A stretch of 64,000 bases of DNA from DASQUK01 sp963756425 (GCA_963756425.1 CAVWNW010000019.1:248001-312000); one strand, 5' to 3'; shown: positions 35,668-46,853, numbered from the stretch's first letter. Notes: generated from the sequence alone by a model not told the origin. Program-made: numbers and translations.

Positions 35668-38329
35668 GGGCGTCCGCCAGCTCGTGCCGGCCGTCGATCA
35701 TCAGCTTGCGGTACACGCGGGAGAGGTGGGTGTCGACGGTCCTCACGGACAGGTAGAGCGTGGCGGCGATCTGGGGACTGGTCCGACCCCGCGCGGCCAG
35801 CAACGCCACCTCACGCTCGCGGCCGGTGAGCGGCTCACCCATCGGCACCGTCAACTCCAGCGCCGGCGACCGCGGGTTGCCGCAGCGTCGTAGGAGCTCG
35901 CCGACGCGGCGCGCCGCCACCGAGGCCGATCCACCGCGGCCCTGGCGGCGGTGTGCGTTCTCGGCCGCGCGCTGGGCCTCGGCCGCCAGCAGGTCGGCCC
36001 CCAGCCCCTCGAACTCGTCCGCTACGCCCGCGAGGAGGGCACCGTCGCCCTGCGCCAGAGCACGGGCGTGACGCGCCGCGACGTCGACGAACGGACCGTC
36101 CACCGCAGCGCCGAGGCGCTCGATGGGCTCGACGACATCCGCGGCGCGGCCGAGCCGCACCGCGGCGTGGAGCACCTCGACCGCGAGCGGCTTCACGACG
36201 TGCTCCATCGCCGTCGCCAACGCCAGGCAACGCGAGGCGGCGTCGCCCACTTCGCCTTGGGCGGCCAGCAGCCACGCCCGGGAGAGCTCGATGTAGGGCA
36301 GCGTCCGGGCGCCGCGCCGCATGTCGGCGGCGTAGGCGGCGTCGGCCGCCCGAATGGCCTCGCCGGCGACGTCGAGGTCGCCGGTGAACACCGCCGCTCG
36401 CGCCCGCATCGCCTCCGCCAGCGGCCGCTGCCCGAACCAGTCGGATTCGGCCAGCATGCGGGACGACCGCTGCAGCTCGGCCAATGCCGCTGCGGCGTGG
36501 CCGCGGGCGAGCAGGGCCCCGCCGCGGAACCCGGCCAGGATCCCACGCAGGGAAGGGGGCGGCTGCTCCAGCTCGATCCCCAGGTTGTCAGCCGTGTAGG
36601 CATCCAGCTCCCGGAACCGGCCCGCCCAGTAGAGGCCCTGGAACCGGGCCATGCGCAGTTGGATGTCGCCGAACGGCACGTCCCGGCGGTGGCGCCAAGC
36701 CGCCGCGTGCAGGTCGGCGTCGAGCAGGGCCAGGCCGGCGTCGAGCCGGCCCTCGGCGCCCCGGACGGTCAGGACGACCGTCGCGGCCCGTAGCCGCGCC
36801 GTCTCGGGCGCCGACTCGTCGGCGAGCAGCTCGTCGGCGATGGCCCCGGCCTCGGGCAAGCGGAGCGAGAACATCAGCATCTGGGCAATCACCGATCGGC
36901 AGTCCGCCTGGCAGGCGGGATGGCCCACCAGCTCGGCATCGGCCGCCTGGAGCACGTCGAACGCCTCGGCCGACCTGTCCAGGTGCAGGAACAGCTCGCT
37001 CGCCCGCGCGATCGCCACCCGGGCGACCTCCTCGGGGTCGGCGGGCCGGAGCTCCGCGAGCACCGCCTCGGCGTCGGCGATCCGACCCTCGCCCGACAGG
37101 GCCTCGGCGAGGACCAGGCCGGCGTCCGCGCGGCTGGTCCCGCCCGCCGCCCGCGCCAGGCGTTCCGCCAACCGGTGATCGAGCCGCCCCAGCGCCTCGC
37201 GGGCCAGCACCAGGAGCTGCTCGGCCTCGCCCGGCAGCCCCGACTCGAGCCTCCAGGTCGCCAGCCGCAGCCGGTCGAACTGATCGAGGTCGTCGACGGC
37301 CCCGATCAGCTCGCGGATGACGGTCCTGCGCCGCAGGCTGGGCAGTGAGTTGGCCAAGACCTCCCCATACAGCGGATGGGCCACCTGCACCGTGCTCGCC
37401 CCGACGGTACCGACGATCTCCACCAGGCCCCGGCGCTCCAGCGCTTCGAGGTCCGCAGGATCGGCGAGCCGCTCGATGGCCTCGAGCGGCACCTGCTCGC
37501 CGACCGCGACCATCTCCAACGCCTGGCGCCACGGAGGCTCCAGGAGCCGGAGCCGCTCCTCCACCAGCTCCTGCAGCCGTTCCCTCGGACCCTCGGCCGG
37601 CAGCAGGATCCGGCCGCCGCCGCCGCCGTACCGCCGCTCGACCGCGGCGGTGACCAGCTCGCGGACGAACAGGGGGTTGCCCCTGCTGAGCCGCCAGATC
37701 CGATCCTGGAGCGATGCCGGGACGCTCCCGTCCCGTTGCCGGGTGCTGTTCGCGGCGGGCTCGGGGTCGCGGTCCAGCGTGCCACCGACCATCGCCAGGA
37801 CCAGCTGCTCGGTCGCGTCGCGGGTCAGGGGCGCGACGTCGAGGCGCACCAACAGCTCGTCCTTCCACAGCCCGACGAGGCCCGCCGGCAGTGGATCCGC
37901 GGTCCGGACGCTCACCAGCACCTGCACGTTCGACTGGGTGACGGCGAGGTGCAGCAGCGCCACCGACGACTCGTCCAGCAGGTGCGCGTCGTCGACTGCG
38001 AGCACCAGGCTGGCGTCGCCGGACCGCTCGCGGAGGCCGGCGAGCGCCAGGTGGAGCAGGTCGTCCGGGAGCTGGGCGTCGTCGACCGGCGCCAGGAGAT
38101 GGGCGAAGGACCCGAGCGGGATGTTCCTGGCCGCCTCGGTGGCCCGCACCCACTCGACCGCCATCCCGTCGGCCCGCCTGGCGTCGACGACCTCCGCGAC
38201 GAGGCGCGTCTTGCCCACTCCCGCATCCCCGAACAGCGCGACGCCACCCGGCCCCCCGCGGGGACCCAACAGCCGCTCCAGATCCGCCAGCTCGTCCACT
38301 CGCCCAACCAGCGGCCAACGTGTGACCAC
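35642..38329 (-). CDS. Large LuxR family (LAL/MalT-type) transcriptional regulator
   Basis: About 895 residues. N-terminal AAA-like ATPase (LVGRVDELADLERLL, Walker A FGDAGVGKTRLV, Walker B LVLAVDDAHLLD), a long helical region with TPR-like repeats, and a C-terminal LuxR helix-turn-helix (LTGREREVALLAARGRTSPQIAATLYLSVRTVDTHL in pieces). Such regulators act as signal-dependent activators, usually of nearby genes. GTG 38329 is favoured because VVTRWPLVGR is the family start and TAGCAT lies eight bases upstream; an ATG at 38359 is the alternative. A palindrome at 38357-38372 suggests autoregulation. Target genes are not evident. Confidence 0.88.
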   Translation of the reverse strand: MVTRWPLVGRVDELADLERLLGPRGGPGGVALFGDAGVGKTRLVAEVVDARRADGMAVEWVRATEAARNIPLGSFAHLLAPVDDAQLPDDLLHLALAGLRERSGDASLVLAVDDAHLLDESSVALLHLAVTQSNVQVLVSVRTADPLPAGLVGLWKDELLVRLDVAPLTRDATEQLVLAMVGGTLDRDPEPAANSTRQRDGSVPASLQDRIWRLSRGNPLFVRELVTAAVERRYGGGGGRILLPAEGPRERLQELVEERLRLLEPPWRQALEMVAVGEQVPLEAIERLADPADLEALERRGLVEIVGTVGASTVQVAHPLYGEVLANSLPSLRRRTVIRELIGAVDDLDQFDRLRLATWRLESGLPGEAEQLLVLAREALGRLDHRLAERLARAAGGTSRADAGLVLAEALSGEGRIADAEAVLAELRPADPEEVARVAIARASELFLHLDRSAEAFDVLQAADAELVGHPACQADCRSVIAQMLMFSLRLPEAGAIADELLADESAPETARLRAATVVLTVRGAEGRLDAGLALLDADLHAAAWRHRRDVPFGDIQLRMARFQGLYWAGRFRELDAYTADNLGIELEQPPPSLRGILAGFRGGALLARGHAAAALAELQRSSRMLAESDWFGQRPLAEAMRARAAVFTGDLDVAGEAIRAADAAYAADMRRGARTLPYIELSRAWLLAAQGEVGDAASRCLALATAMEHVVKPLAVEVLHAAVRLGRAADVVEPIERLGAAVDGPFVDVAARHARALAQGDGALLAGVADEFEGLGADLLAAEAQRAAENAHRRQGRGGSASVAARRVGELLRRCGNPRSPALELTVPMGEPLTGREREVALLAARGRTSPQIAATLYLSVRTVDTHLSRVYRKLMIDGRHELADALGIADGLG

Positions 38330-38356
38330 GAGCACAAATGCTATCCAGCGGGTCCG

Positions 38357-38372
38357 CATACGAATACGTATG
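38357..38372. promoter_or_regulatory. Palindromic operator candidate upstream of the LuxR regulator
   Basis: CATACGAATACGTATG: perfect six-base arms with a four-base centre, and a nested perfect palindrome ATACGTAT. It lies at about the -35 position relative to a TAGCAT -10 box, so a protein bound here would touch the promoter. Confidence 0.5.
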
Positions 38373-38466
38373 TGTTACGGATCCGTGGCCCGCCGGCGAC
38401 CCGTAGCGTTGCTTCGACAGCCGCGCTGGGACCCGGTACCTAGGGCGCGGCACGGGCAGCGGTGGG

Positions 38467-38499
38467 GCAGCCGGAGGACAGGCGGATTCCTCCGGCTGC
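38467..38499 (-). terminator. Terminator hairpin after the methyltransferase gene
   Basis: Perfect 12-base-pair stem (38467-38478 with 38488-38499) and nine-base loop, 30 bases after the methyltransferase stop. It separates that gene from the LuxR regulator. Confidence 0.75.
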
Positions 38500-38528
38500 A
38501 GCCCGGCCCGCCACCGTGGGTGCAGACG

Positions 38529-39344
38529 TCACCCGTTCGGGTGGGCGCCACCCTCCCACCACAACGTGACGACGTCGCGCTCCGTCGGGGGCGGGTGCAG
38601 GGCGAGGACCCGGGCCAGCTCGTCGTGCCGAGCCGGGGGCAGGCACAGCCGGCGAGCGATCCTGGCCGCGGCATCGGCATCGCTCTCGCCGATCATCTGT
38701 ACCGGGCGCTGCGAGCGCTGCTGGCGCACATCGAGCCCCAGCCCGGTCAGGAGCGCGACGGCGTCGTCCACGGTCGGCCGGTCGGGTTGGCGGAGGCCAT
38801 GCAGCGCCTCCCAGTAGGGAGCCAGCCACGTCATCGGGTGCACGGCGGTGAGCTCGATCACGACGCGACGCTCCGCATGGGCCGTCAGCGCAGTCGCGAA
38901 CCCCGCGAGGTCTGCGACGTTGTAGACGACGTGATGGCACACGGCGACGTGCGCAGACGGTGTGCGGGACTCCACGTCCGGCCAGGCGCCCTGGATCGGG
39001 GTGGACCTGATGCCCCCTCGGGCCGCGCGTGCGGTGAACGCCTCCAACAGCTCGGCATCGGGATCGACCCCGATCACGTGGCCCGCAGGCAGCCGCAGGC
39101 TGGCGGCGCCGGCCCCCACGCCGACGTCGAGCACGGTGCCACCGTCGGGCAGTGCCTCCTTCGCGACGGCGTCCGAGAAGGTGTCGTCGGCACGGTCGAG
39201 GGCGGCGTCGGCTGCGGCCGCCAACACGGTGGGACTGAAGAAGTAGGGGGTCTCGGCGGCGGCTGCCACGAGGTCGTCCGGTATGGCCCAAAGGCTCAGC
39301 GCTGCGGCCCAGCGCCGCTTAGCAGCATCGCCCGGATCCGTCAT
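38529..39344 (-). CDS. SAM-dependent class I methyltransferase
   Basis: About 271 residues. The SAM-binding motif I is clear (GTVLDVGVGAGAASLRLP) with the acidic ligand of motif II in VIGVDPDAELL; HVAVCHHVVYNVADL is motif IV. The substrate is unknown. The C-terminal part ends VVTLWWEGG. ATG 39344 is chosen (MTDPGDAAKRRWAAAL); eight more residues are possible from 39368. The gene follows the acyl-CoA ligase gene on the same strand after about 50 bases and ends in a strong terminator hairpin. Confidence 0.85.
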   Translation of the reverse strand: MTDPGDAAKRRWAAALSLWAIPDDLVAAAAETPYFFSPTVLAAAADAALDRADDTFSDAVAKEALPDGGTVLDVGVGAGAASLRLPAGHVIGVDPDAELLEAFTARAARGGIRSTPIQGAWPDVESRTPSAHVAVCHHVVYNVADLAGFATALTAHAERRVVIELTAVHPMTWLAPYWEALHGLRQPDRPTVDDAVALLTGLGLDVRQQRSQRPVQMIGESDADAAARIARRLCLPPARHDELARVLALHPPPTERDVVTLWWEGGAHPNG

Positions 39345-39397
39345 CGTCGTCCGCGTCCCCTGCGCCACTGCGCGCCCTACGGCGACTCGCGGCTACC

Positions 39398-41029
39398 TCA
39401 GGCCGTCGGCAGCTCGAAGTCGGCGAAGCGGTTCCGGAGTTCCTTCTTGGAGAACTTGCCCACCGACGTCTTCGGCACCTCGTCGATGAACACCACGTCG
39501 TCGGGGAGCCACCACTTGGCCACCCGGGGCGTCAGGAACTCGATGATCTCGTCCTTGGTGACGGTCTCGCCGGGCTTGGACACCACGCAGGCCAGCGGCC
39601 GCTCGCTCCACTTGGGGTGCGCCACGGCGATCACGGCGGCCTCCGCGACCTTGGGGTGCGCCATGATCTGGTTCTCCAGCTCCACCGAGCTGACCCATTC
39701 GCCGCCCGACTTGATCACGTCCTTGGTGCGGTCGCGCAGCTGGATGTAGCCGTGCCGGTCGATCGTGGCGACATCGCCCGTCTTGAGCCAGCCGTCGTCG
39801 GTGAACGAGTCGGGCGAGCGGGGGTCGTTGTAGTAGCTGGCGATGACCCAGGGGCCGCGCACCTGGAGCTCGCCGGACGACACGCCGTCCCACGGCTGCT
39901 CCTCGTTGGTGCCGAGGTCGACCACGCGGGCCTCGAGGCCAACCAGCGGCTGGCCCACGGTGGTGCGCAGTTCGGCGCGGCCGTCGTCGTCGAGCGCGGC
40001 GTCGAGGGTCGACTTGATGTGGCCCGACGACGCCACCGGTGACGTCTCGGTCATCCCCCATGCCTGCGTGATCGCGAGCCCGAGCTGCTCGCGATAGGCC
40101 TCGGACAACGATCGTGGCACCGCGGAGCCGCCGCACGGGATGGAGCGCAGGCTCGACACGTCGCGGCCCTTGAGCTCGGGCAGCACGCCCATCCAGATGG
40201 TGGGCACGCCCGCCGCCAGCGTGACGCGCTCCGACTCGATGAGCTCGGCCAGGCCCTTGGGCGACAGATCCGGGCCCGGCATGATCAGGTCGGCGCCGCA
40301 GGACACGGCCGCATGCGCGAGGCCCCAGGCGTTGGCGTGGAACATGGGCACGACGGGCAGCACCCGGTCCTCCTCGACCGGTCCGAGGCCCCCCGCCGCC
40401 AGCACCCCGTAGGTGTGCAGGAACGTCGACCGGTGGCTGTACACGACGCCCTTGGGGTTGCCGGTCGTCCCGCTCGTGTAGCACATGGACGCCGCCTGGT
40501 TCTCGTCCGCGACCTGGAAGTCGACGGGCTCGGCTCCAGCCATCAGCTCCTCGTAGTCGTGGACCTCCTTGCCGGCCGGTGCGTCGGGGAGCTCGCCGGC
40601 GCCGTCGTCCATGACGACCACATGGCGGATCGTCTTGAAGGTGTCGAGCAGAGGCCACATCAGCTTGGCGAGCGTGCGGTCGACGAAGACCACCTCGTCC
40701 TCGGCGTGGTTGGCCACGTACGTCAGCTGGTCTGGGAACAGCCGGATGTTGAGGGCATGGAGCACCCGGTTGGTGCACGGTGCCGCGAAGTAGAGCTCGA
40801 GGTGCCGGGACGTGTTCCAGCCGAACGTGGCGACCCGGCCGTCGGCGCTGATCCCGAGCTGGTCGAGCACCCCGCCGAGGCGGCGGGTCCGGTCGGCCCA
40901 CTCGCCGTACGTGAGGCGCTGCTTCCCGGCCGCCGTGACCGTCACCACCTGCTTGTCGAAGAACAGTCGCTCGGCCCGCATGTGGAAGTGGGTCAGAGTG
41001 AGCGGAAGGTCCTGCATCAGGCCCTGCAT
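39398..41029 (-). CDS. Long-chain fatty acid-CoA ligase
   Basis: AMP-forming acyl-CoA synthetase of 543 residues. P-loop-like motif YTSGTTGNPKGVVYSHRS near residue 185, VPMFHANAWGL, the linker and hinge motif TGDVATIDRHGYIQLRDRTKD, and the catalytic Lys near the end (KTSVGKFSKKELR). The MFHANAWG block and length are typical of medium/long-chain fatty acid ligases of actinobacteria and proteobacteria; related alkane/alkanol pathways use them. ATG 41029 has a GAGGGGG site upstream. A minus-strand TAGGCT lies about 30 bases before the start. The exact chain length cannot be told. Confidence 0.9.
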   Translation of the reverse strand: MQGLMQDLPLTLTHFHMRAERLFFDKQVVTVTAAGKQRLTYGEWADRTRRLGGVLDQLGISADGRVATFGWNTSRHLELYFAAPCTNRVLHALNIRLFPDQLTYVANHAEDEVVFVDRTLAKLMWPLLDTFKTIRHVVVMDDGAGELPDAPAGKEVHDYEELMAGAEPVDFQVADENQAASMCYTSGTTGNPKGVVYSHRSTFLHTYGVLAAGGLGPVEEDRVLPVVPMFHANAWGLAHAAVSCGADLIMPGPDLSPKGLAELIESERVTLAAGVPTIWMGVLPELKGRDVSSLRSIPCGGSAVPRSLSEAYREQLGLAITQAWGMTETSPVASSGHIKSTLDAALDDDGRAELRTTVGQPLVGLEARVVDLGTNEEQPWDGVSSGELQVRGPWVIASYYNDPRSPDSFTDDGWLKTGDVATIDRHGYIQLRDRTKDVIKSGGEWVSSVELENQIMAHPKVAEAAVIAVAHPKWSERPLACVVSKPGETVTKDEIIEFLTPRVAKWWLPDDVVFIDEVPKTSVGKFSKKELRNRFADFELPTA

Positions 41030-41113
41030 CGGGCGATCCCCCTCGTGGTGCTTGGTGAGCAGTGAGCCTACCGACGGACACGCTGCGGGCAGGCGCCTAC
41101 TCTCGTGCCGGTC

Positions 41114-41908
41114 ATGGCCGAGGCACCCCGACCCTCCCCCGCCGCGGTCGCCCGACGCCGGCCGTCCCGCCGGCAGGTCACGGCCCTGGCCGTGCCGCTG
41201 GTGGCCCTGGTGGTCATGAACTACGTCGGCGACGCCCTGGCCCCGACGCTGGTGGACAGCCATCCGGCCTTGCTCATCACCCTCAACGCGCGCAACCGCA
41301 ACCTGGCCCTGGTCACCAACTCGCTCGATGCCTGGACGTACTACTCGATCGGGACCGCGCGGCTGCTGGTGAGCGATCCGCTGTTCTTCCTGCTCGGCTA
41401 CTGGTACGGCGACGCCGCCGTCACATGGATGGAGCGGCGCACCCACAGCTGGGGCCAGCTGCTGCGCCAGATCGAGCAGTGGTTCGGAAAGGCGGCGTAC
41501 CCGCTGATCTTCGTCGCCCCCAACAACTACATCTGCCTGTTCGCCGGGGCCGCCGGTATGCCCCTCCGGGCGTTCTTCGCCGTCAACCTTGCGGGGACGA
41601 TCACCCGGCTCTGGCTGATCCGCCTCATCGGTGAGACGTTCGAATCGCCGCTCGACGACCTGGTCGGCTGGATCGGCGACAACCGCATCCCGCTCCTGAT
41701 CGCGTCCGTGGTGCTGGTCATCGCGTCGATCGCGCTCGAGGCCCGCCGGGGCGAGACCGAGGTCGGGTCGCTCGCCCGCCTCGACGACGAGCTGGAGGAG
41801 GCGGCAGACGAGCTGGACCGGCGCAGCGTGGCCGGGCCGCGCTCCGGCGACGACGCCGACCCCGTCGAGGACGACGAGGCCGCCGACGAGCCACGCGGGG
41901 AGGGTTGA
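41114..41908 (+). CDS. DedA-like (VTT domain) membrane protein
   Basis: About 264 residues. Several hydrophobic helices (VTALAVPLVALVVMNYVG, LVSDPLFFLLGYWYG, AAYPLIFVAPNNYICLFAGAAG, FFAVNLAGTITRLWLI, PLLIASVVLVIASIAL). GYWYG, FGKAAYPLIF and the AG-x-x-x-MPLRAFFAVN block resemble the DedA/VTT fold, but the conserved RFxP-type segment reads VAPNN. The tail is highly acidic (DDELEEAADELDRR onward). DedA proteins act in lipid carrier flipping and membrane homeostasis. ATG 41114 is chosen; TACTCT (41098-41103) lies ten bases before it. Transcribed away from the ligase gene. Confidence 0.65.
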   Translation: MAEAPRPSPAAVARRRPSRRQVTALAVPLVALVVMNYVGDALAPTLVDSHPALLITLNARNRNLALVTNSLDAWTYYSIGTARLLVSDPLFFLLGYWYGDAAVTWMERRTHSWGQLLRQIEQWFGKAAYPLIFVAPNNYICLFAGAAGMPLRAFFAVNLAGTITRLWLIRLIGETFESPLDDLVGWIGDNRIPLLIASVVLVIASIALEARRGETEVGSLARLDDELEEAADELDRRSVAGPRSGDDADPVEDDEAADEPRGEG

Positions 41909-42781
41909 TCAGGCTGGCTCGGTGGCCGGCGTGTATGTGTTGACCGCGAACACCGCCCCCTGCGAGTCCGCCAGGACCGCGCGGCGCACGGGCGGCGTGT
42001 CAACGGGCGGCGACACGACCCGCCCACCGAGCTCCACGGCCCGGTCCGCGGCGGCATCGGTGTCGTCGACCGCGAAGGTGACGCTCCAGTGGGACGCGAC
42101 CTCGGCGGGCTGGTCACCGGGGATCACGACGAACGCGGCGATGGCGTCGGCGAAGCCGGGCGGCACCCCCGCCTCGGCCTGGCGTCGGCGCAGGTCGGGG
42201 TCGCCCATCGCGAGGAAGTCGCCGTAGCCCGGCAGCCGCCAGAAGGTGAAGCCCATGGTCTCGAGGTCCGCCGCGTCTGCCTCCCACCCGAAGACGGTGC
42301 CGTAGAAGGCCAGCGCACCGTCCGGATCCCGCGTGTTGAGATCGCTCCAGTTCCACGTGTTCGGCTCGTTGACGAGCTGGGCGCCGCGGTGCTGATGGGG
42401 CTGCCACACGCAGAACACGGCTCCGGCGGGGTCGGCGAAGACACCCATGCGACCGGCGTCGAGGATGTCGAACGGGTCCATCAGCGCCGTCCCGCCGGCC
42501 GCCTTCACCCGTGCCGCGGCGTCGTCGGCGCTGGCGACGCCTATGTAGGTGCTCCACGTCGCGGCCGCGGGCGCGCCCTCCGGCTGGGAACCCACGGCGG
42601 CGACGTCGCGGCCCCGCAACCGTGCCACGCAGTACCGGCCGGGCGCATCGGCCGGCATGCGATCCTCGAACTCCCAGCCGAACAGCCCGCCATAGAAGCG
42701 AACGGCGGGCTCCGGGTCCGGCTGGGCCGTGTCGACCCAGCACGGGACGCCGGGCGGATATCCGTCTCGCTCCAGTGGCAT
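41909..42781 (-). CDS. Two-domain VOC (glyoxalase/bleomycin resistance/dioxygenase) protein
   Basis: About 290 residues made of two VOC modules: first about 1-125 (CWVDTAQPDPEPAVRFYGGLFGWEFEDR to AVFCVWQPHQ), second about 130-290 (NWSDLNTRDPDGALAFYGTVFGWE to VFAVNTYTP). Paired modules form one metal site in this superfamily, but the function here is open; many actinobacterial relatives are annotated only as glyoxalase-like. ATG 42781 has a strong AGGGGAG site six bases upstream. It abuts the DedA-like gene end to end with no intervening base. Confidence 0.85.
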   Translation of the reverse strand: MPLERDGYPPGVPCWVDTAQPDPEPAVRFYGGLFGWEFEDRMPADAPGRYCVARLRGRDVAAVGSQPEGAPAAATWSTYIGVASADDAAARVKAAGGTALMDPFDILDAGRMGVFADPAGAVFCVWQPHQHRGAQLVNEPNTWNWSDLNTRDPDGALAFYGTVFGWEADAADLETMGFTFWRLPGYGDFLAMGDPDLRRRQAEAGVPPGFADAIAAFVVIPGDQPAEVASHWSVTFAVDDTDAAADRAVELGGRVVSPPVDTPPVRRAVLADSQGAVFAVNTYTPATEPA

Positions 42782-42913
42782 CGCTGCTCCCCTCAAGGTC
42801 TGAACGCACAGGCAGGTGCTCGTGGTTCACGGTGGTCAGTGCCGCTGGGCGGCCCAGCTACCGATCTGCGACCCAGCAACAAATTCCCACGCAGTAGTGC
42901 CCTTCGGAACGCA

Positions 42914-44770
<1,857 letters not shown>

Positions 44771-44882
44771 GAGGGATTCCTTCCGGGGATCGCCACACAG
44801 GGCGGACGTACCAGCCTACGGTCGGGCGGCCCAGGTTCGGCTCGACCGACCACGGGAGGCTTGCGTCCACTAGACCCAGGGG

Positions 44883-45548
44883 ATGGACGTCTACGAAGCG
44901 CTCTACACCACCCGCGCCATGCGCCGGGTCCGGCCCGATCCCATCCCCCTCGACGTGCAGGCACGCATCCTGGACGCCGCGGTGCGGGCCCCAAGCGGTG
45001 GCAACACCCAGCTCTGGCGGTTCCTGTTCGTCGACGACCCGGAGGTCAAGGCGAAGCTCGGCGTGCTCTACCGGGACAGCATCAGCCAGCTGTGGGCCAC
45101 CGTCTACGCCGACCGTCTGGCCGAGATCGAGGCCACCCCCGACGCCCCGGCCAGCATCCAGACGGCGAAGGTGGTGCGCTCGGCCCAGCACCTCGCCGAC
45201 CATTTCGAGGACGTGCCGCTGTTCCTGTTCGCGTTCGTCCAGCACGACCCCAGCGGTGGTTCGATCTACCCGGCCGTGTGGAGCGCCATGCTCGCGGCGC
45301 GGGCCGAGGGCGTGGGGACCTCGCTCACGACCGTCCTGGGCCTCTTCCACGGCCCCGAGTCGCTGGAGATCCTCGGCGTTCCCGGCGACGAGGGCTGGCT
45401 CAACGCCTGCTGCGTCTCGTTCGGGTATCCGACCGGCCGTTGGGACGTGGCGCCGCGCCGGCAGGCGCACAAGGTCGCATTCCGAAACGGCTGGGGCACG
45501 CCGGTGGGCTTCGAGGTGCCCGACCCGCTGTGGTCACCCGCCGGCTGA
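44883..45548 (+). CDS. Nitroreductase family protein
   Basis: FMN-dependent oxidoreductase of about 221 residues. The start VYEALYTTRAMRRVRPDPIP with the FMN-phosphate binding Arg residues, APSGGNTQLWRFLFV, and GVGTSLTTVLGLF are family features; the C-terminal GYPTGRW is usual too. Many members reduce quinones, nitro compounds or enones, so the substrate is open. ATG 44883 has an AGGGG site just before it. Its 3' end overlaps the DinB-like gene on the opposite strand by 15 bases. Confidence 0.9.
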   Translation: MDVYEALYTTRAMRRVRPDPIPLDVQARILDAAVRAPSGGNTQLWRFLFVDDPEVKAKLGVLYRDSISQLWATVYADRLAEIEATPDAPASIQTAKVVRSAQHLADHFEDVPLFLFAFVQHDPSGGSIYPAVWSAMLAARAEGVGTSLTTVLGLFHGPESLEILGVPGDEGWLNACCVSFGYPTGRWDVAPRRQAHKVAFRNGWGTPVGFEVPDPLWSPAG

Positions 45549-46034
45549 GCCGGACGAGCGGGCCCACGCCGCACGCAGCACGTCACGCGTGACCTCCATC
45601 TGTCCGCGGTGCTGCGCCAGCTCCTCGTAGACGTGGATGAGCACGCCGCCCTGCGTCCGGGCCAGCGGCAGGTCGGCGTCGTCGGGCTTGGGCGTGCCCC
45701 GCGGTAGCGCCAGCGGCTCCAGGCCGGCGATGTCGGCGCCGAGCTGGCGGCGCGCCTGGCGCGTCCGCTGGACCAGCTCGGCCACCGGGCCGCTCGCCCG
45801 GAACTCGGCGTCCCGGTCGCGCTCGATGGTGCGCCCCGCCACCATGGCGCCGCCCCAGTACTCCATCACGCCCAGGCAGTGGAACAGGACGGCGTAGGGC
45901 GAGTTGGCGCCCGGCACGTCGAGCCGCCGGTTGGCGAGGTCATCGCCCAGCTCGGTCACCACCGTGACCATTCCCTCGAGCGCCTCGTCCACGAAATACA
46001 GGAAGTCGTCGACTTCGATCATGGGCCCGATCAT
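45534..46034 (-). CDS. DinB-like (mycothiol-dependent type) four-helix protein
   Basis: 166 residues, all-helical. Metal-binding histidines fit the DinB fold: His in LFHCLGVMEYWGG and the pair region VYEELAQHRGQMEVTRD near the C-terminus. In actinobacteria many DinB-fold proteins are thiol-dependent S-transferases (mycothiol or bacillithiol) or detoxifying enzymes; the DUF664-like subgroup fits best by eye. It is divergent from the dapA paralogue, with 48 bases between the starts. Confidence 0.8.
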   Translation of the reverse strand: MIGPMIEVDDFLYFVDEALEGMVTVVTELGDDLANRRLDVPGANSPYAVLFHCLGVMEYWGGAMVAGRTIERDRDAEFRASGPVAELVQRTRQARRQLGADIAGLEPLALPRGTPKPDDADLPLARTQGGVLIHVYEELAQHRGQMEVTRDVLRAAWARSSGSAGG

Positions 46035-46069
46035 GACGCGGGGTTGACGTGCCTATAAGCGCACCCCGT

Positions 46070-46075
46070 TAGGGT
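46070..46075 (+). promoter_or_regulatory. Leaderless-type -10 box of the dapA paralogue
   Basis: TAGGGT ends seven bases before ATG 46083. A TTGACG lies 20 bases further upstream, longer than the normal spacing. Confidence 0.4.
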
Positions 46076-46082
46076 CACGGCG

Positions 46083-46853
46083 ATGCATCCGCGTGTTGCA
46101 CCCTTCGAGGGCGTCGGGGTCGCCCTCGTGACGCTGTTCGACCGGGATGGCAGCGTCGACGCACCCGCCACCGCCGCCCACGCCGCCAAGCTGGTGGACG
46201 CCGGTGTCCGTGGGGTGGTGGTGGCCGGCTCGACTGGTGAGGCCGCCACCCTCGACCCCGACGAGCGCAGCGCCCTCCTCCTCGCCGTCCGCGACGCGGT
46301 GGACGGCCGGGTGCCGGTGCTGGCCGGGACCGGCGCACCCTCTGGCCGACAGGCGGTGGCGCTGTCGCAGCGCGCCGCCGGCGAAGGCGCCGATGCCCTG
46401 CTCGTCCTGTCGCCCCCGGGCGTGGACGAACCCCGTGGCTATTACGAGGCGGTCGTCGGCGCAGTCGCCGTTCCCGTACTCGGCTACCACTTCCCGGCGG
46501 CGTCTCGCCCCGGCATCCCGATCGACCTCTTGCCCGAGCTGCCGATCGCCGGGCTCAAGGACTCGACGGGCGACCCCGAGCGCCTGGCCCTCGAGGCGGG
46601 CGCTCTGCCCGTCGGCCTCTACACCGGGAGCGCCTCGGTGCTGCTCCAGGGCCGGGCGATGGGCTGTAGCGGGGCGATCCTGGCGCTGGCGAACGTCGAC
46701 CCGGTCGGGTGCACCCAGGCGTGGGAGGGCGACGGCGCCTGCCAGCGCGACCTGATCAACGGCCACCGCGTCGGTGCCCTCGCCGGCATCGCCGGACTCA
46801 AGCGCACCCTCGCAGCCCTCCGCGGCACGTCGCCGGTCACCCGCATCGGCTGA
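46083..46853 (+). CDS. Dihydrodipicolinate synthase family protein (DapA paralogue)
   Basis: Class I aldolase of the DapA/NAL family, 256 residues, about 35 shorter than DapA. Keeps VVVAGSTGEAATLDPDER and the Schiff-base Lys in AGLKDSTGDPERL. The Tyr motif region reads VLGYHFPAASRPGIP in place of YNVPxRT, so both the substrate-binding segment and the following loop differ from DapA. It may be another keto-acid aldolase. It could matter because the normal dapA gene at 31502-32393 is frameshifted. It has its own promoter and converges on an acyl-CoA ligase gene. Confidence 0.85.
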   Translation: MHPRVAPFEGVGVALVTLFDRDGSVDAPATAAHAAKLVDAGVRGVVVAGSTGEAATLDPDERSALLLAVRDAVDGRVPVLAGTGAPSGRQAVALSQRAAGEGADALLVLSPPGVDEPRGYYEAVVGAVAVPVLGYHFPAASRPGIPIDLLPELPIAGLKDSTGDPERLALEAGALPVGLYTGSASVLLQGRAMGCSGAILALANVDPVGCTQAWEGDGACQRDLINGHRVGALAGIAGLKRTLAALRGTSPVTRIG

